Counted from the stretch's first letter, positions 32,634-44,178 are shown. The stretch is DNA of 64,000 nt from Taudactylus pleione (GCA_031769625.1 JAUIMM010000689.1:2567501-2631500); one strand, 5' to 3'. Numbers and translations: made by a program. The notes: a model not told the origin generated them from the sequence alone.

Positions 32634-33660
32634 AAATTAGAAAGTTACAGTTTTTAAACTATTACCTCAAGAATGCGCCATTGAATAGATAGAAAATATC
32701 AACTTGTTGAGCAGCCTCAGTAGAAGCCTCCGGCAGGCTTCACTTGGGTGTACGAAGATGGCCATCGTATGCGTGCTTTAGCAGCGGTGGGCTCAGGGGA
32801 AGGAAGCTGGCGTTAGCTGCGGCCAGGACCCGGGGGATGGTAGCGGGCCTTAGCGGCGGCAGTGGTGCAGGCTTTAGGACCTAGGGGAGGTAGCAGCACA
32901 CAGATGCAGGCTCAGATCTGGAAGATACGTGATACCTGCTTCTGTGTTTAAAAAAACACTGTTTAAAATAAAAAATATCCACCACCAGGCATTGGAGACC
33001 CAGTACTGGTTGTGCTAAATACAGGGGACAAACGACGAAGGGTTCCCCCGTTTTAAGCACAACCACCACCAGGCTTTTTAGAACCAGTCCTGTCAAAAAT
33101 ACGGGGGACAAATTATGTATTCAGCGCAACCAGTACTGGGCTCTGAGCCGGTCCTGGTTTTGAAAATACAGCGGGAAAAAATGAGTAGGGTCCCCCTGTA
33201 TTTACTAGAACCAGCACCGGACCCTTTCTAGCTAGGGTGATGTCACAGCCAGGGGAGCCCTCTCACCGGGCCCCCCAGCCAAAGCATCACCCCTGACCAC
33301 TAGTCAGCCCAGGCCGGGGATCCCTGGGGAGCTGGGGACCTTCCCAATAAAAGGGTCCCCCTCTCCAGGGCACCCCAGACCCAGGCTGATAGCCCGGGGC
33401 TATCCACGGCACCCCTGGTCGGTGGGTGCCGGGTTGATTATGTAAAGTGTGGTGCAAAGAAATAATTAAAATATTGTCTTTTCCTGTGGAACTACAGTTC
33501 CCAGCAAGCCTCCCCTGCATGCTGGTACTTGGAGAACCACAAGTATCAGCATGCGGGGCATTACGGGCCTGCTGGTACCTGTAGTTCCACAGTAATAGCA
33601 ATATTAAAAAACCACACAACACACACACCGTAGAAAAGTAAAATTTTATTAATACATACA
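32634..33660. repeat. Left arm of giant foldback 1, part distal to hAT
   Basis: Starting at GTAAATTAGAAAGTTACAG, this segment pairs with 34290-35370 on the opposite strand. It contains short repeated phrases such as GTACTGGTTGTGCTAAATAC, CAGGGGGAC-like blocks and GGTCCCCCTCTCCAGGGC. It has no coding motif. Confidence 0.8.
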
Positions 33661-34116
33661 TGCACACACACATGTACTCACACTATCTCACATACTCACC
33701 TAGTATCCCTGAATCTGTCCTCTTTTCCAGTAGATAATCCTATAGAGTACCTGTAATAAAAAATCCATACTCACCTCCTCCTATGCGTGGATCTGTCCTC
33801 TTCGATCCGAAGTAGGCAATCCAGAGTTTTGGCAAAAATAAAAAATGCATTACTTGAGCCCTCGTACATTAGTAGTGTCCTCTAAGGACACTACTACCCG
33901 AATGACAGTCCGCCCGGGATTTCAGTACAGAAATCCCGGTGTGGAGCGCTCATTGGCTGAGAGAGGCGAGGAGTGGTTCTTACCATTGACTTTAATGGTG
34001 AGAACTGCGCGTACCCGTTTAAAAAATGGAACCTCAGCGCTATTTTGTAAATTCAAGAAGGCCGGCGCAAGCCAATCACAGCTCGCAACATCATCGCCTC
34101 GCCCCCACGGCTGGCT

Positions 34117-34125
34117 TATATAAAG
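34117..34125 (+). promoter_or_regulatory. TATA box in the centre of giant foldback 1
   Basis: TATATAAA sits in GGCTGGCTTATATAAAGCC, itself palindromic. A CCAAT motif lies at 34069. About 75 bp downstream is a 13-codon frame at 34192-34230 (ATGCCGCGA... to TAA), followed by a pyrimidine-rich tract and TTTTGCAG at 34320-34327. This could be a promoter and short leader exon; only the motifs are seen. Confidence 0.4.
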
Positions 34126-35719
34126 CCAGCGCGAGGCACCGTCCAGTCAGTCGGCCGGGTAGCTGGAGAGAAGACCAGCTGAAGCAAGAAGATGCCGCGA
34201 AAGCCCTGGGGGATGCGGCAGCCGTGTAAAAGAGCTTAAAGGCTGCCGCCCCCCAGGTGAAGGTGCGGAAAAATGAAATACTTTAAAAAACTGTGTGTTT
34301 GTTTTATTTTAGTATTTCTTTTGCAGGAGTACTATAGGTACCACCGGGCCCTTAATACCCCGCCTGCTGGTACTTGTGGTTCTCAAAGTACCAGTCTGCG
34401 GGGATGCCTGCTGGGATCTGTAGTACTACTGCAAAAGACAATATTCATAGTTTCATATGCACTACGCTACACAATCAACCCGGCACCCACCGGCCAGGGG
34501 TGCCGGGGATAGCCCCGAGCTATCAGTCTGGGCCTGGTGTACCCTGGAGAGGGGGACCCAGCTCCCCAGGGATCCCCGGGATGGGCTGACTAGCAGTCAG
34601 AGGTGATGCTTCAGCTGGGAGGCCTGATGAAAGGGCTCCCCTGGCTGTGGCATCACCCCCCTGCTAGAAAGGGTCCGGTGCTGGTGATGGTAAATACAGG
34701 GAGACTTTACGCAATTTTTTCCCCTGTATTTACAGAACCAGGACAGGCTCAGAGTGGGGGGAATCCCTACATCATTTGTCCCCCGTATTTTGGCAACCAG
34801 GACTGGTTCAGAAAAGCCTGGTGCTGGTCGTGCTTAATACGGGGGACCCCTACGTCATTTGTCCCTTGTATTTAACACAACCAGTACTGGCTCTCCAAAG
34901 CACAATACAGGTTGTCCTTTGGGGGGCAGGGCCACACCATTTTAATTTTTTTTTTTTTTACACAGGGTTTTTTTTAAACACAGAAGCACAGACTGGTCTC
35001 ACTGATCCCATCCGCGCTTCTCTGTTTATTTATACACAGATGCAGGCATCACGGATCTTTCAGATCCAAGCCTACATCTGTCTGCTGCTACCTCTCCAGG
35101 GTCCTGCTGTCTGCCCCACCGCCGCTAACGCCCCGGGGTCCCGGCCGCAGCTAACGCCTGCTACCCCAAACTGGGTTCCGGCAGTAGCTTATGGCTGCTT
35201 CCTTCCCTGGAGCCCACTGCCCGCACTGACATGCCATCTTGGTGCACCCAAGTGAAGCCACAGTGAGTACACCTGATGGACGCTCCTACTAAGGCTGCAC
35301 ATCGAGTATAAACTTCCTATCTATATAATGGCAGATTCGTGAGGAAATAGTTTAAAAACTGTAACTTTCTCAATTACTTAAACCCCAAAAAGCACATATT
35401 GTTGAACAATAGCTACCTAATAAAACAAACCCCAAGTCTAAATTTGCCCACTACCCTGAGTTATGCCTTCCCAAAAATCCCCCATAGAGAACAGCAGAAA
35501 AGTGGTCCTAATTGAGTGTCAGAAAAAACTGACAGTTGGAAATTTAGATTACTCCCAAGTCCTCATTTTTTATGTTTTTGCCCTGAAATTTGGCATGCAG
35601 CACAGAGCAACAGTTCTACCAGCCCATGCCAAATTCAGCTCCGTATCTCCAATAGCTTTTGAGGTGTAGCCCCTTAAACACTATGCCTCCCCACTGGATT
35701 TCTCAAAGGGAAAATATTT

Positions 35720-35935
35720 TTTTTTGTCGAGGGGACCCCTACATTGTTTGTCCCCTTTATTTTGGCAACCAGGACTGGCTCTGATTAGCCTGGTGCTGGT
35801 TGTGCTTTATACAGGGAACCCCTACATTGTTTGTCCCCTGTGTTTAGTACAACCAGTACTGGGGATAAAAAGCCTGATGGTTATGCTGTGGGGGCACGTA
35901 ATTATTTTTTTATATTACACTTTCATTTTTTAAAA
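35720..35935. repeat. Extra partial copy of the foldback arm module
   Basis: GTCGAGGGGACCCCTACATTG through CAACCAGTACTGGGG repeats the block at 34780-34890 of giant foldback 1 in the same orientation. It lies just outside the right arm. Confidence 0.6.
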
Positions 35936-36860
35936 CAATGCGGATCTCACTGATACGTCCAGGCAACTGAGTCTTATTGATTTGTTTTTCTCAAGTGCAT
36001 GCCCAGCACCAGCGAGTCCCTCTGTCACCCGCTGATGCTTCTGTGCACAGCTCTGATGCTGCCACTGCTCCACACCCTGCTGTTGCCACTGCCCCGCACA
36101 CCTGCAGCCTGTCCCAGCACACCTGCAGCCTGACCCCCTCTGCACCCTTAAAACACCTCCTGTGTGCTGTCGGCTCCTCCATCCGTGTTAGTGTACCTAT
36201 TTGTTGTCCTTCTGCCCTGCAGGTGGCCCGGTTTGCCCCTCCAAACCCTAATAGTTAATAAATTTTAAAAAAGCAATGAAATTCCATAGACAAAAAACCT
36301 TACGGTTTCACATGTTCCATTAAGACTTCTTACACATGATCTGAAATTTCACAAAACCTACTGAATTTGTGCCACTCATACTAAAAAAAAGCAATGAAAT
36401 TACGATCATTAAGGCTGACGCCTTAATGAACGTGTTCTTTGCGCAATACAGATATGGTATACCATCAAACCCTGTGGTTAACTGCAGATTCAGCACTCTG
36501 AGATTGCTGTCACTCACAAAATGGTGGAGCTGCTAATTAACAGAATTGTGTGCTCATTGGAATACACACATTATTTCACCCAGGTGAGACACTCAGTCCT
36601 AAACAAAATAAGCATATGTTGGCCATCTTCAGCTGAAAGCCCTAATGAGCCTGTTACCAGGCTGAAAGATCCAAAACCTGGAATGGCCGTGGGTGGAGCT
36701 CTCTCTCTCACCCACAACTCCCAGGACCCAAACCGGCTTTTCAAAAAGCCGAGACTCAAGCCTGCTACACTGCAGACTTTCTCCTGGGGATTTAAAACAC
36801 ATAGGACAGGAATCTGGGACAAATGTCCCTGCCACAGACCACTTTACCAGTGATCCTATC

Positions 36861-36902
<42 letters not shown>

Positions 36903-36925
36903 CCACGAAAGGTCAGCACTCACTT
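35936..36925. other. Unassigned, with a short C-rich tandem patch and (TA)n
   Basis: GCACACCTGCAGCCTG repeats near 36096-36133. A (TA)n tract lies at 36865-36900. The open frame at 36521-36853 shows no recognisable domain, and the opposite strand is equally open, so I do not call a gene. Confidence 0.35.
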
Positions 36926-36929
36926 TCAA

Positions 36930-39300
36930 CCAGCACAGCACTTGTGTGTACAAAAAGGAATGCACTCACCAGGGTTTCTCTTCAGGTTACAGAAAAAGTT
37001 AGCAACCTACTTTAATCAAGGCATAATAATGAAGTCACAAGGTCGACGTTTCAACCGCACAAACGCGGTCTTCATCAGGACACATACAAACAAGGCACAG
37101 GACACACATACATACCCTCCATCTCTACCACAATAAATACCCTAAGCAATTACTGTAGAGCCTAACTCCACCCCCACCATCCCTCCGGAACCAGAAGTGA
37201 CACCTGCGGGGTGGAAATGGCTTAATATGTAAGATAATATGCAAATCTTTACATGGATCAATACGAACACTGCCATATTTTGTCATCTTATCAAGCTAAT
37301 ATTTTATACTACCGACGGTATATTGACGATATTTTCATCAAATGGCAGGGTAGTATTGAGTCCTTTAAGATGATGTTGGACACTTTAAATTCACTCGATA
37401 TCCCCGTGTGCTTTACAGGTGCAATCGATGGTGAACGAATGAATTTCCTTGATGTATCAATTTTTAAGAAACAAGGTCGGTTGGCCTTTAAGTTATACAG
37501 AAAATCTATGGATAAAAATACAACTTTACTGGCCACCAGTCATCATCCGGTTGGATTAAAGCATGATCTACCGATATCGCAAATTCTACGGGTACTCAGA
37601 AACAATTCTGAACCTGATTTGGCGGAGATTGAGCTAATTGAGATCGGTCAAACAAGAAGTTGAAAGATGCCTCACCAGGGCAAGAAAATTGGCTTCTGGA
37701 GTTGAAGTCGGAAGGTCTAAGGATATTTCTGGCACCCATGATGGTAGACTGATATTGGGGTCTCGTTGAGACACCGGTTTGAGGGCGGTGCAGAAATCAG
37801 TGATGAAACACTGGCCCCTCATACAAATGGATCCAGCGCTCAAGGAGATTTGATCCAAGCCACCTCTATTAAGTATACGAAGAGGAACTAATTTGAAGGA
37901 TCTCCTCTATAGAACCAATAAGCCGAGCCTAAAGAAGACACATGAGGGTTGGCTGTCTAAGAAGAATGGATGCTACCGCTGTCTGGGCTGCACCACTTGT
38001 AGAGCCCTATTAGTTGGGCCATCTTTTCCACATCCACATAATGGGAAACGAATTAATATTAAATATCGCCTAACCTGCCAAATGGACCACATCATCTACA
38101 TATTGTGCTGTCCATGCAGCCTTGTATATGTCTGAAAAACTGTGAGGTCCTTCCGCGAGCATATGGCTCAACACAGATCTGATATTAGACTGGCACATGA
38201 TAAACGCAACAGGGATAAACCTATGGCAGTGCATTTTTTGCTGAAAAATCATTAAGTAGCATCATTAAAATATATGATGAGTGACTGGATCTCTCCTCTT
38301 GTGAGAGGTGGTGATCGTGGCCTTTTACTTTTATAAAAAAGAATCCTTTTGGCTACATAAACTGGGAACAGTGTCTCCGAAGGGACTCAATGAATATAAT
38401 TATTTACATAATTTAATCTGAATTCTGGTTATTTTTGTTTATTTTTTTCTAATATCTTTTAAGTATCTTTATACTCTAGATTAACACCTTAGGATGTCTG
38501 CTCTTGGATACTCACTGCATTTCTTGACTATTCTATATCTGTTTTGTCTATGCGGTAATCTTTATTAGTTTTTGTTTATGTTTTGCATACCCTCCGTGAA
38601 GCCACTAGTGCACCTTGCAACATCCCTGTAACATGCATATATGTGGATATGCATGTTTTTTTACTATATACTAAAAGTTTTAGCTGCTGGATCTAGTTCC
38701 AGTATGTTGATGGCTAGGAACTATAGGATTAATGTATTTATCCATTTAGTGCTGATAGGTGCCTGTTTGTATAGGCACCTTATATTAGTAGCCAAGTTCC
38801 CCAACAGATCAGGATGGAAACCGGAAATGACATGGTCGGGTGTTTGGAACGCATGACTGCTGGTGTTGCTGGAACGCAAACCGTAAGTGCGCAGCCGGCA
38901 ACACTACTGCAACTGTCACAGTAATACATTCAGCTCCAACGTGTATGTGCTTGCTATATCGGGTGAGAGGTTGCTATAGAGGTGAGCCTGGCAGCTGTAT
39001 ATTTCCTATATCTTACATATTAAGCCATTTCCGCCCCGCAGGTGTAACTTCCGGTCCCGGAGGGATGGTGGGGGTGGAGTTAGGCTCTACAGTAATTGCT
39101 TACGGAATTTATTGTTGTAGAGATTGAGGGTATGTATGTGTGTTCTGTGCTTTGTTTGTATGTGTCCTGATGAAGACCTCGTTTGTGCGGTCGAAACCTC
39201 GACCTTGTGACTTCTTTATTAATCTGCCTTGATTAAAGTAGGTTGCTAACTTTTGCTGTAACCGGAAGAAGCGCCCTGGTGAGTGCATTCCTTTTTGTAC

Positions 39301-39310
<10 letters not shown>
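36930..39310 (+). mobile_element. Penelope-like retroelement with inverted flanks
   Basis: The coding remains at 37253-38400 match a Penelope-like polymerase. Flanking sequences of about 300 bp are inverted relative to each other. TACAAAAAGGAATGCACTCA at 36949 pairs with TGAGTGCATTCCTTTTTGTA at 39280. The landmarks CTTCATCAGGACACATAC and GTATGTGTCCTGATGAAG also pair, as does GTAGAGCCTAAC with GTTAGGCTCTAC. Such pseudo-LTRs are known in Penelope-like elements. The reverse transcriptase is 5'-truncated. (TA)n tracts flank both sides. Confidence 0.85.
37253..38400 (+). pseudogene. Penelope-like reverse transcriptase and GIY-YIG endonuclease, partial
   Basis: The frame at 37253-37663 starts close to the RT catalytic centre (YYRRYIDDIFIKW, with the YIDD box), followed by MNFLDVSIFKKQGRL and LYRKSMDKNT. 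After a frame change, 37893-38135 carries CYRCLGCTTC and then IYILCCPCSLVYV with RSFREHMAQHRSD, the GIY-YIG endonuclease segment; a stop lies where the motif would continue to KT. The C-terminal FWLHKLGTVSPKGLNEYN is readable at 38348-38400. The N-terminal two thirds of the RT are missing. It is inactive. Confidence 0.85.
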
Positions 39311-39337
<27 letters not shown>

Positions 39338-39668
39338 GCACACACGGACACAGTATATATATATCTAGTTCCGAGCCTACAGCAGCGTCCCCCCTTCTCA
39401 TCCCTCAGGCAAAGGCAAAGTCTGGCTTCTCACCCCCCTGCAGAACCCAATTACCAGTAACTCTGCCCATCATATATTAGTGTTCCCCCATCTCAAACCT
39501 TTTACCAAAACCACTCCCATGCACTGTACACTCCATCAAACCGCCTCTTCTGGCCCCCTTAGCACTAATCATCCCCCCCCCACTTTGCACCTAGCACTCA
39601 TACAGTTGTTCCATTAACATTGATAACTGCAAAAAGACTGTGTTCCAATAAATATATATATTATTAAA
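39311..39668. other. Microsatellite and unassigned spacer
   Basis: It starts with (TA)n and CA-rich sequence to about 39365, then sequence without recognised features. Confidence 0.4.
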
Positions 39669-39671
39669 TAC

Positions 39672-41309
39672 AGTCAGGTGCATAAATATTGGGACATCGA
39701 CAGAATTTCATATTTTGGCCTCTATTCACCACCACAATGGCTTTGAAATTAAACAAACAAGATGTGCTTTAACTGCAGACTTTCAGATTTAATTTGAGGG
39801 TAATTACATCCAAATCAGGTGAACGGTGTAGGAATTACGGTTTCTATATGTACCTCCCACTTTTTAAGGGGCCAAAAGTAATGGGACAAACTAAACAATC
39901 CTAAATTTAAATTTCACTTTTTAATACTTTGTTGCAAATCCTTTGCAGGCAATTACAGCCTGAAGTCTGGAACGCATAGACATCACCAGACGCTGGGTTT
40001 CATCCCTGGTGATGCTCTGCCAGGCCTCTACTGCAAATGTCTTCCGTTCCTGCTTGTTCTTGGGGCATTTTCCCTTCAGTTTTGTCTTCATCAAGTGAAA
40101 TGCATGCTCAATCGGATTCAGATCAGGGGATTGACTTGGCCATTGCATAACATTCCACTTTTTAGCCTTAAAAAACTCTTTGGTTGCTTTTGCAGTATGC
40201 TTCGGGTCATTGTCCATCTGCACTGTGAAACGCCATCCAATGAGTTCTGAAGCATTTGACTGAATAGGAGCATATAATATTGCCCGAAAACACTTCAGAA
40301 TTCATTCTGCTGCTTTTGTCAGCAGTCACATCATCAATAAATACAAGGGAACCAGTTCCATTGGCAGCCATACATGCCCACGCCATGACACTACCACCAC
40401 CATGTTTCACTGATGAGGTGGTATGTTTTGGATCATGAGCAGTTCCTTTCCTTCTCCATACTGTTCTCTTCCCATCACTCTGGCACAAGTTGATCTTTGT
40501 CTCATCTGTCTATAGGATGTTCTTCCAGAACTGTAATAGCTTTTTTAGATGTTGTTTGGCAAACTCTAATCTGGTCTTCCTGTTTTTGTGGCTCACCAAT
40601 GGTTTACATCTTGTGGTGAACCCTCTATATTCACTCTTGTGAAGTCTTCTTTTGATTGTTGACTTTGACACATATACACCTACCTCCTGGAGAGTGTTCT
40701 TGATTTGGCCAACTGTTGTGAAGGGGTTTTTCTTCACCAGGGAAATAATTCTTCTGTCATCCACCACAGTTGTTTTCCGTGGTCTTCCGGGTCTTTTGGT
40801 GTTACTGAGCTCTCCGGTGCATTCTTTCTTTTTAAGAATGTTCCAAACAGTTGATTTGAACACACCTAATGTTTTTGCTATCTCTCTGATGGGTTTGTTT
40901 TGATTTTTCAGCCTAATGATGGCTTGCTTCACTGATAGTGACAGCTCTTTGGATCTCATATTGAGAGTCGACAGCAACTGATTCCAAATGCAAATGTCAC
41001 ACCTAGAATCAACTCCAAACCTTTTACCTGCTTAATTGATAATGAAATAACGAGGGAATAGCCCACACCTGTCCATGAAATAGCATTTGAGTTGATAGAC
41101 CCATTACTTTTGGCCCCTTAAAAAGTGGGAGGCACATATAGAAACCGTTGTAATTCCTACACCGTTCACCTGATTTGGATGTAATTACCCTCAAATTAAA
41201 TCTGAAAATCTGCAGTTAAAGCACATCTTGTTTGTTTCATTTCAAAGCCATTGTGGTGGTGAATAGAGGCCAAAACATGAAAATTCTGTCAATGTCCCAA
41301 TATTTATGC
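39672..41309 (-). mobile_element. Tc1-like transposon, well preserved
   Basis: Inverted terminal repeats of about 220 bp are clear. CAGTCAGGTGCATAAATATT at 39672 pairs with AATATTTATGCA at 41298-41309, and the arms stay nearly complementary to AAAAGTAATGGG (39876) and CCCATTACTTTT (41100). TA precedes the left end. The last eight or so bases of the right end are missing, replaced by (TA)n leading into the hAT copy at 41322. The length is about 1.64 kb. Confidence 0.92.
39921..40977 (-). pseudogene. Tc1-like DD34E transposase, two lesions
   Basis: The start at 40977 is followed by a paired-like bipartite helix-turn-helix region (KELSLSVKQAIIRLKNQNKP, then a GRPRKT hinge). TAG at 40510-40512 interrupts the frame just before TDETK, which carries the first catalytic Asp. 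The same frame then runs to about 40270, where a frame change occurs. The last part contains MDNDPKHTA with the second Asp (40212-40214) and SPDLNPIEHAFH with Glu (40107-40109). Exactly 34 residues lie between them, as in Tc1-type enzymes. Only these two defects are visible. Confidence 0.92.
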
Positions 41310-41321
41310 ATATATATATAT

Positions 41322-42008
41322 TAGGGGTGAGCGGGTTCGGATTTCTGAAATCTGAACCCCCCCCGATCCGAGTCAGGCTCGACTTTTCCCACCTGACTCG
41401 GATCTGAAATCGAGGCAAAACGTCATCATCCCGCCTTCCGGGTCTCGCGGGTTTTGGATTCTATATAAGGTACCCGCGTCGGTGCCATTTTCTCACTCGG
41501 CTGTGGACAGTGAAGAGGGAGGGTGGGAGTTAGGGCTGGCTGGGCTGTGTAGTGTAGTGTTGTAGTGTAGTGCAGTGTTGTGCTGTGCTGCTGTTGTCCA
41601 TAGGGGCTGTGTCCACTACTTCAAAGTCCATAGGGGCTGGCTGGACTGTGTTGTGCAGTCAGTTGTCCATAGGGGCTGTGTCCACTCCAAAGACCTGTGC
41701 AGTGTCCCAGTCCTAAAGGGGTGCTGTAGTGTTGTCCAGGGGATGCTCTGTCTGTCAGGTGTGCTCCCCCCAAGTGCTAAAAAAAAAAAAATTGTTTCTG
41801 AATTGTGTGCACTGTGGCTGCACGTGAATCAACAAAGGAGCAGCGCCAAGCGTGCGCCTGTGTCCCATAAGTAAAAGGCCGGCTGGCTTGTCCGTTAAAT
41901 GGCGCTGTAACCCCCAAAGGGCACTCCAAACAAAATAAAAATATATATTTTTTTGGGCTTGTGAATTGTGTGCGCAGTAGCCGCACATGCATTAACAAAG
42001 TAGTGCTT
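41322..42008 (+). mobile_element. Shortened second copy of the hAT transposon (5' part)
   Basis: It starts TAGGGGTGAGCGGGTTCGG as at 27514 and follows that element through the TATA box (41462-41468) and the exon-like region to about two leader repeat units. It then ends abruptly at AACAAAGTAGTGC near 42008. The transposase region and right end are absent. One difference is a deletion near 41367, removing the doubled GATCCGAG segment. Confidence 0.9.
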
Positions 42009-42590
42009 TGTTAGCTCCTTTGCTTTCCTCCCCCTGCAGTCCTCTTCGGTCCTCAGCTTCAGTCTTCTGCCGCTGGCCCGTCCTGTCCAGTGGCACCGCC
42101 TCTTCCTTATTGATCACGCCGTCTTCTGGCCTCTTGCGCGAGTGGGCGGGGCTGTGACGCGGCGAGCCGTGATTGGCTCGTCGCGTCTGCCTCCTATTGG
42201 CTGCTGGACCGCGAGCCAAAAGCTTGCGGCCAGTGCCAAACAACCGCTGCCGCTACTTGGCCCGGAGCCAAGCTTCTCTTGCCGCCACTGGTGGAAGGGA
42301 CCAGGTGGTCCCTTCACCAGGTACCCGTCGCGGTGGCTTACCCGGCGCTGGAAACAAACACTGTCCCAGCGCCGGGCACGGATGCTGTGCCGATGCTGGG
42401 TTCAGACAGTTGATCCCATCACGGCTTTCCACAGCAGCAGCCAATGACAGTCTATCTGACCAATGCTGCAGCCAGCTGTCAGGGATAGGCGACAGCACAG
42501 CGCGTCCCCGGGGACCCGGCTACTTTAAAAAAGTTGGTCCCCGATACCCGATATCGGGTAAAATACGGGCTATAGCGCGTACTTGCAAAC
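42009..42590. other. GC-rich segment with CCAAT-type motifs
   Basis: GC content and CpG frequency are visibly higher than in the surroundings. GATTGGCTCG (42172), CTATTGGCTG (42194), GCCAATGAC (42441) and ACCAATGCTG (42460) are CCAAT-box-like. GGGACCAGGTGGTCCC (42297) and CCCGATATCGGG (42546) are palindromes. No coding frame has a recognised domain. It could be a promoter-like region or an unrecognised repeat. Confidence 0.35.
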
Positions 42591-42655
42591 ACTATATATA
42601 ATATATATATATATACACATACAAACACATATATATCCATACATATATACAATTT

Positions 42656-43771
42656 GGGGCGGTATTCCATTTTTTCCAAGCCCACAAAAAAGTTTCACCT
42701 GACGCACTTTTCGCCTACATCGTGTGTTTTATGCAGACGAAAAAGTATTGCCTGCGCCCCAGCTTTTCCCCTTATTCAATTGCAAAGGATGCAAAAACTG
42801 CAGCCGGCAAATTCAGACCAGGAGAAAAATTATTTCAGAAATGGGGAAATCAGTCTGGACCCACCGAAAAGCTGCACTAACATAGAGGATCACTAAAGGG
42901 ATGTCCTAGTACCCCTACTAAAGCTATTATGGGTACTTAATTTCTCTCATTTGATTCATATAAGTGACTTTGCATAAGTGGTGCAGAATAGCATTATGCA
43001 TTATTTTTTAGGAGAAACTAACTAGTCCCAGCACATTAGGGGTACTTTAAAATGGGTGCTACATTATTTTAAAGTTGCTAAAGTGTACTTTTAAAAAGCA
43101 TTAAAAAACTCAGCTGTTGCTAACACCTGCAATCCCAAAAACACCTGGCCCATACTTAGGGACAATCCAGAAGTCTCTTACGCTAGTTTTTATACTTGTC
43201 CCCCAAATTTGTACTTTTTTGGGGTGATCGTAACTTTTTTTTTTTTTGACACAGTTAACCTTTGGGGGGTTGTCCCAAGGGTGCACAGTGGTTTCCAGAC
43301 ATTTGCTCCCCAAAGCCGCAAATCTGCACTTCTTTCCGCCTGCTAATCAGCGGCAACTCTTTTTCACCTATTACAGTACATTAAGAAAGCTTTTTTTTTT
43401 TTTTTATTAAAATAAGCACTATTCAATATATTAAAATACTACTAGTAACGATTAACATATGAAAAAAAAATAATAAATTTTTTTTTTGGTTTTCTCCACC
43501 CTCCATGTAAAGAAAAAAATTAGCGAAAAGTACTTCAAAAACGGCGATACTTTTTCAACTGTTTAAAATTGAATACCGACCAGGCAAAATCTCACAATTT
43601 CCTATGGGAAACAGCTGAATAGGCGAAAAGTGAAATCGGCGAAAAATTTTCGCCTGTTTTTTGGCGAAATGTCGGAATTAAATACGGCGAAAAATTTTCG
43701 CCGGTTTTAGATGAAAAGTTTTCGGCAAAAACACGCGAATACGGCTTTTCAACGGTAATTGAATACGGGCC
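42656..43771. mobile_element. Harbinger-type MITE (GGGCSGTATTC ends)
   Basis: The right end AATTGAATACGGGCC matches, inverted, the left end GGCCCGTATTCAATT at 17481. The left end GGGGCGGTATTCCATT is more diverged. The interior has repeated phrases such as GGCGAAAAATTTTCGCC (43638, palindromic) and AAAATTTTCGCCGG. It is non-coding and probably mobilised by a relative of the element at 17481. Confidence 0.6.
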
Positions 43772-43834
43772 ATAGTTTGCACAGTTGTGAAAATTAACAG
43801 TTATTACACTTATAGGACAAAGCAGTGGCAGTAT

Positions 43835-44178
43835 ATATATTTATTATTTATTTGTTTATTACCAATTACTTATATAGCGCACACATACTCCGCAGCGCTT
43901 TACAGAAAATATTGGGCCATTCACATCAGTCCCTGCCCCAGGAGCTTACAATCTATATTCCCTACCACATGCTCACACACATACACACTAGGGTTAATTT
44001 TTGTTGGAGCCAATTAACCTACCAGTATATTTTTGGAGTGTGGGAGGAAACCGGAGAACACCCACGCAAGTACAGGGAGAATATACAAACTCCACACAGT
44101 TAGGGCCGGAGTGGGAATCGAACCAAAAACGTCAGTGCTGTGAGGCAGTAATGCTAACCATTACACCATCTGTGCTGC
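43835..44178 (-). mobile_element. tRNA-derived SINE
   Basis: On the minus strand the head reads GCAGCACAGATGGTGTAATGG with an A-box, and GGTTCGATTCC is a B-box at about 44113-44123. It is followed by a core (GTTTGTATATTCTCCC, GGTTTCCTCCCACACTCC, GTAGGTTAATTGGC) shared by widespread vertebrate SINEs. The 3' tail contains AGCGCTTTACA-like sequence and ends in TATATAAGT and an AT-rich run. The tail resembles that of the L2-like LINE at 45045, a possible mobilising partner. Confidence 0.85.

Larger units (their letters stand above)
27172..35715. mobile_element. Giant foldback element 1, interrupted by hAT
   Basis: The left arm (27172-27505 plus 32634 to about 33640) and the right arm (about 34290-35715) are inverted copies. 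Paired landmarks include AAGGCATAACTCAG (27422/35466), TTACAGTTTTTAAACTAT (32645/35350), CTTCACTTGGGTG (32739/35260), GGGGATCCCTGGGGAGCTGG (33315/34555) and CTACAGTTCCCAGCA against TGCTGGGATCTGTAG. Arms of about 1.4 kb flank a central region of about 650 bp. No transposase is visible. Excluding the hAT, the element is about 3.4 kb. Confidence 0.85.

Noticed and set aside
36521..36853. A 110-codon frame with open frames on the opposite strand
   Set aside because: No recognised domain and similar openness on both strands; it is more likely unclassified repeat than a gene.
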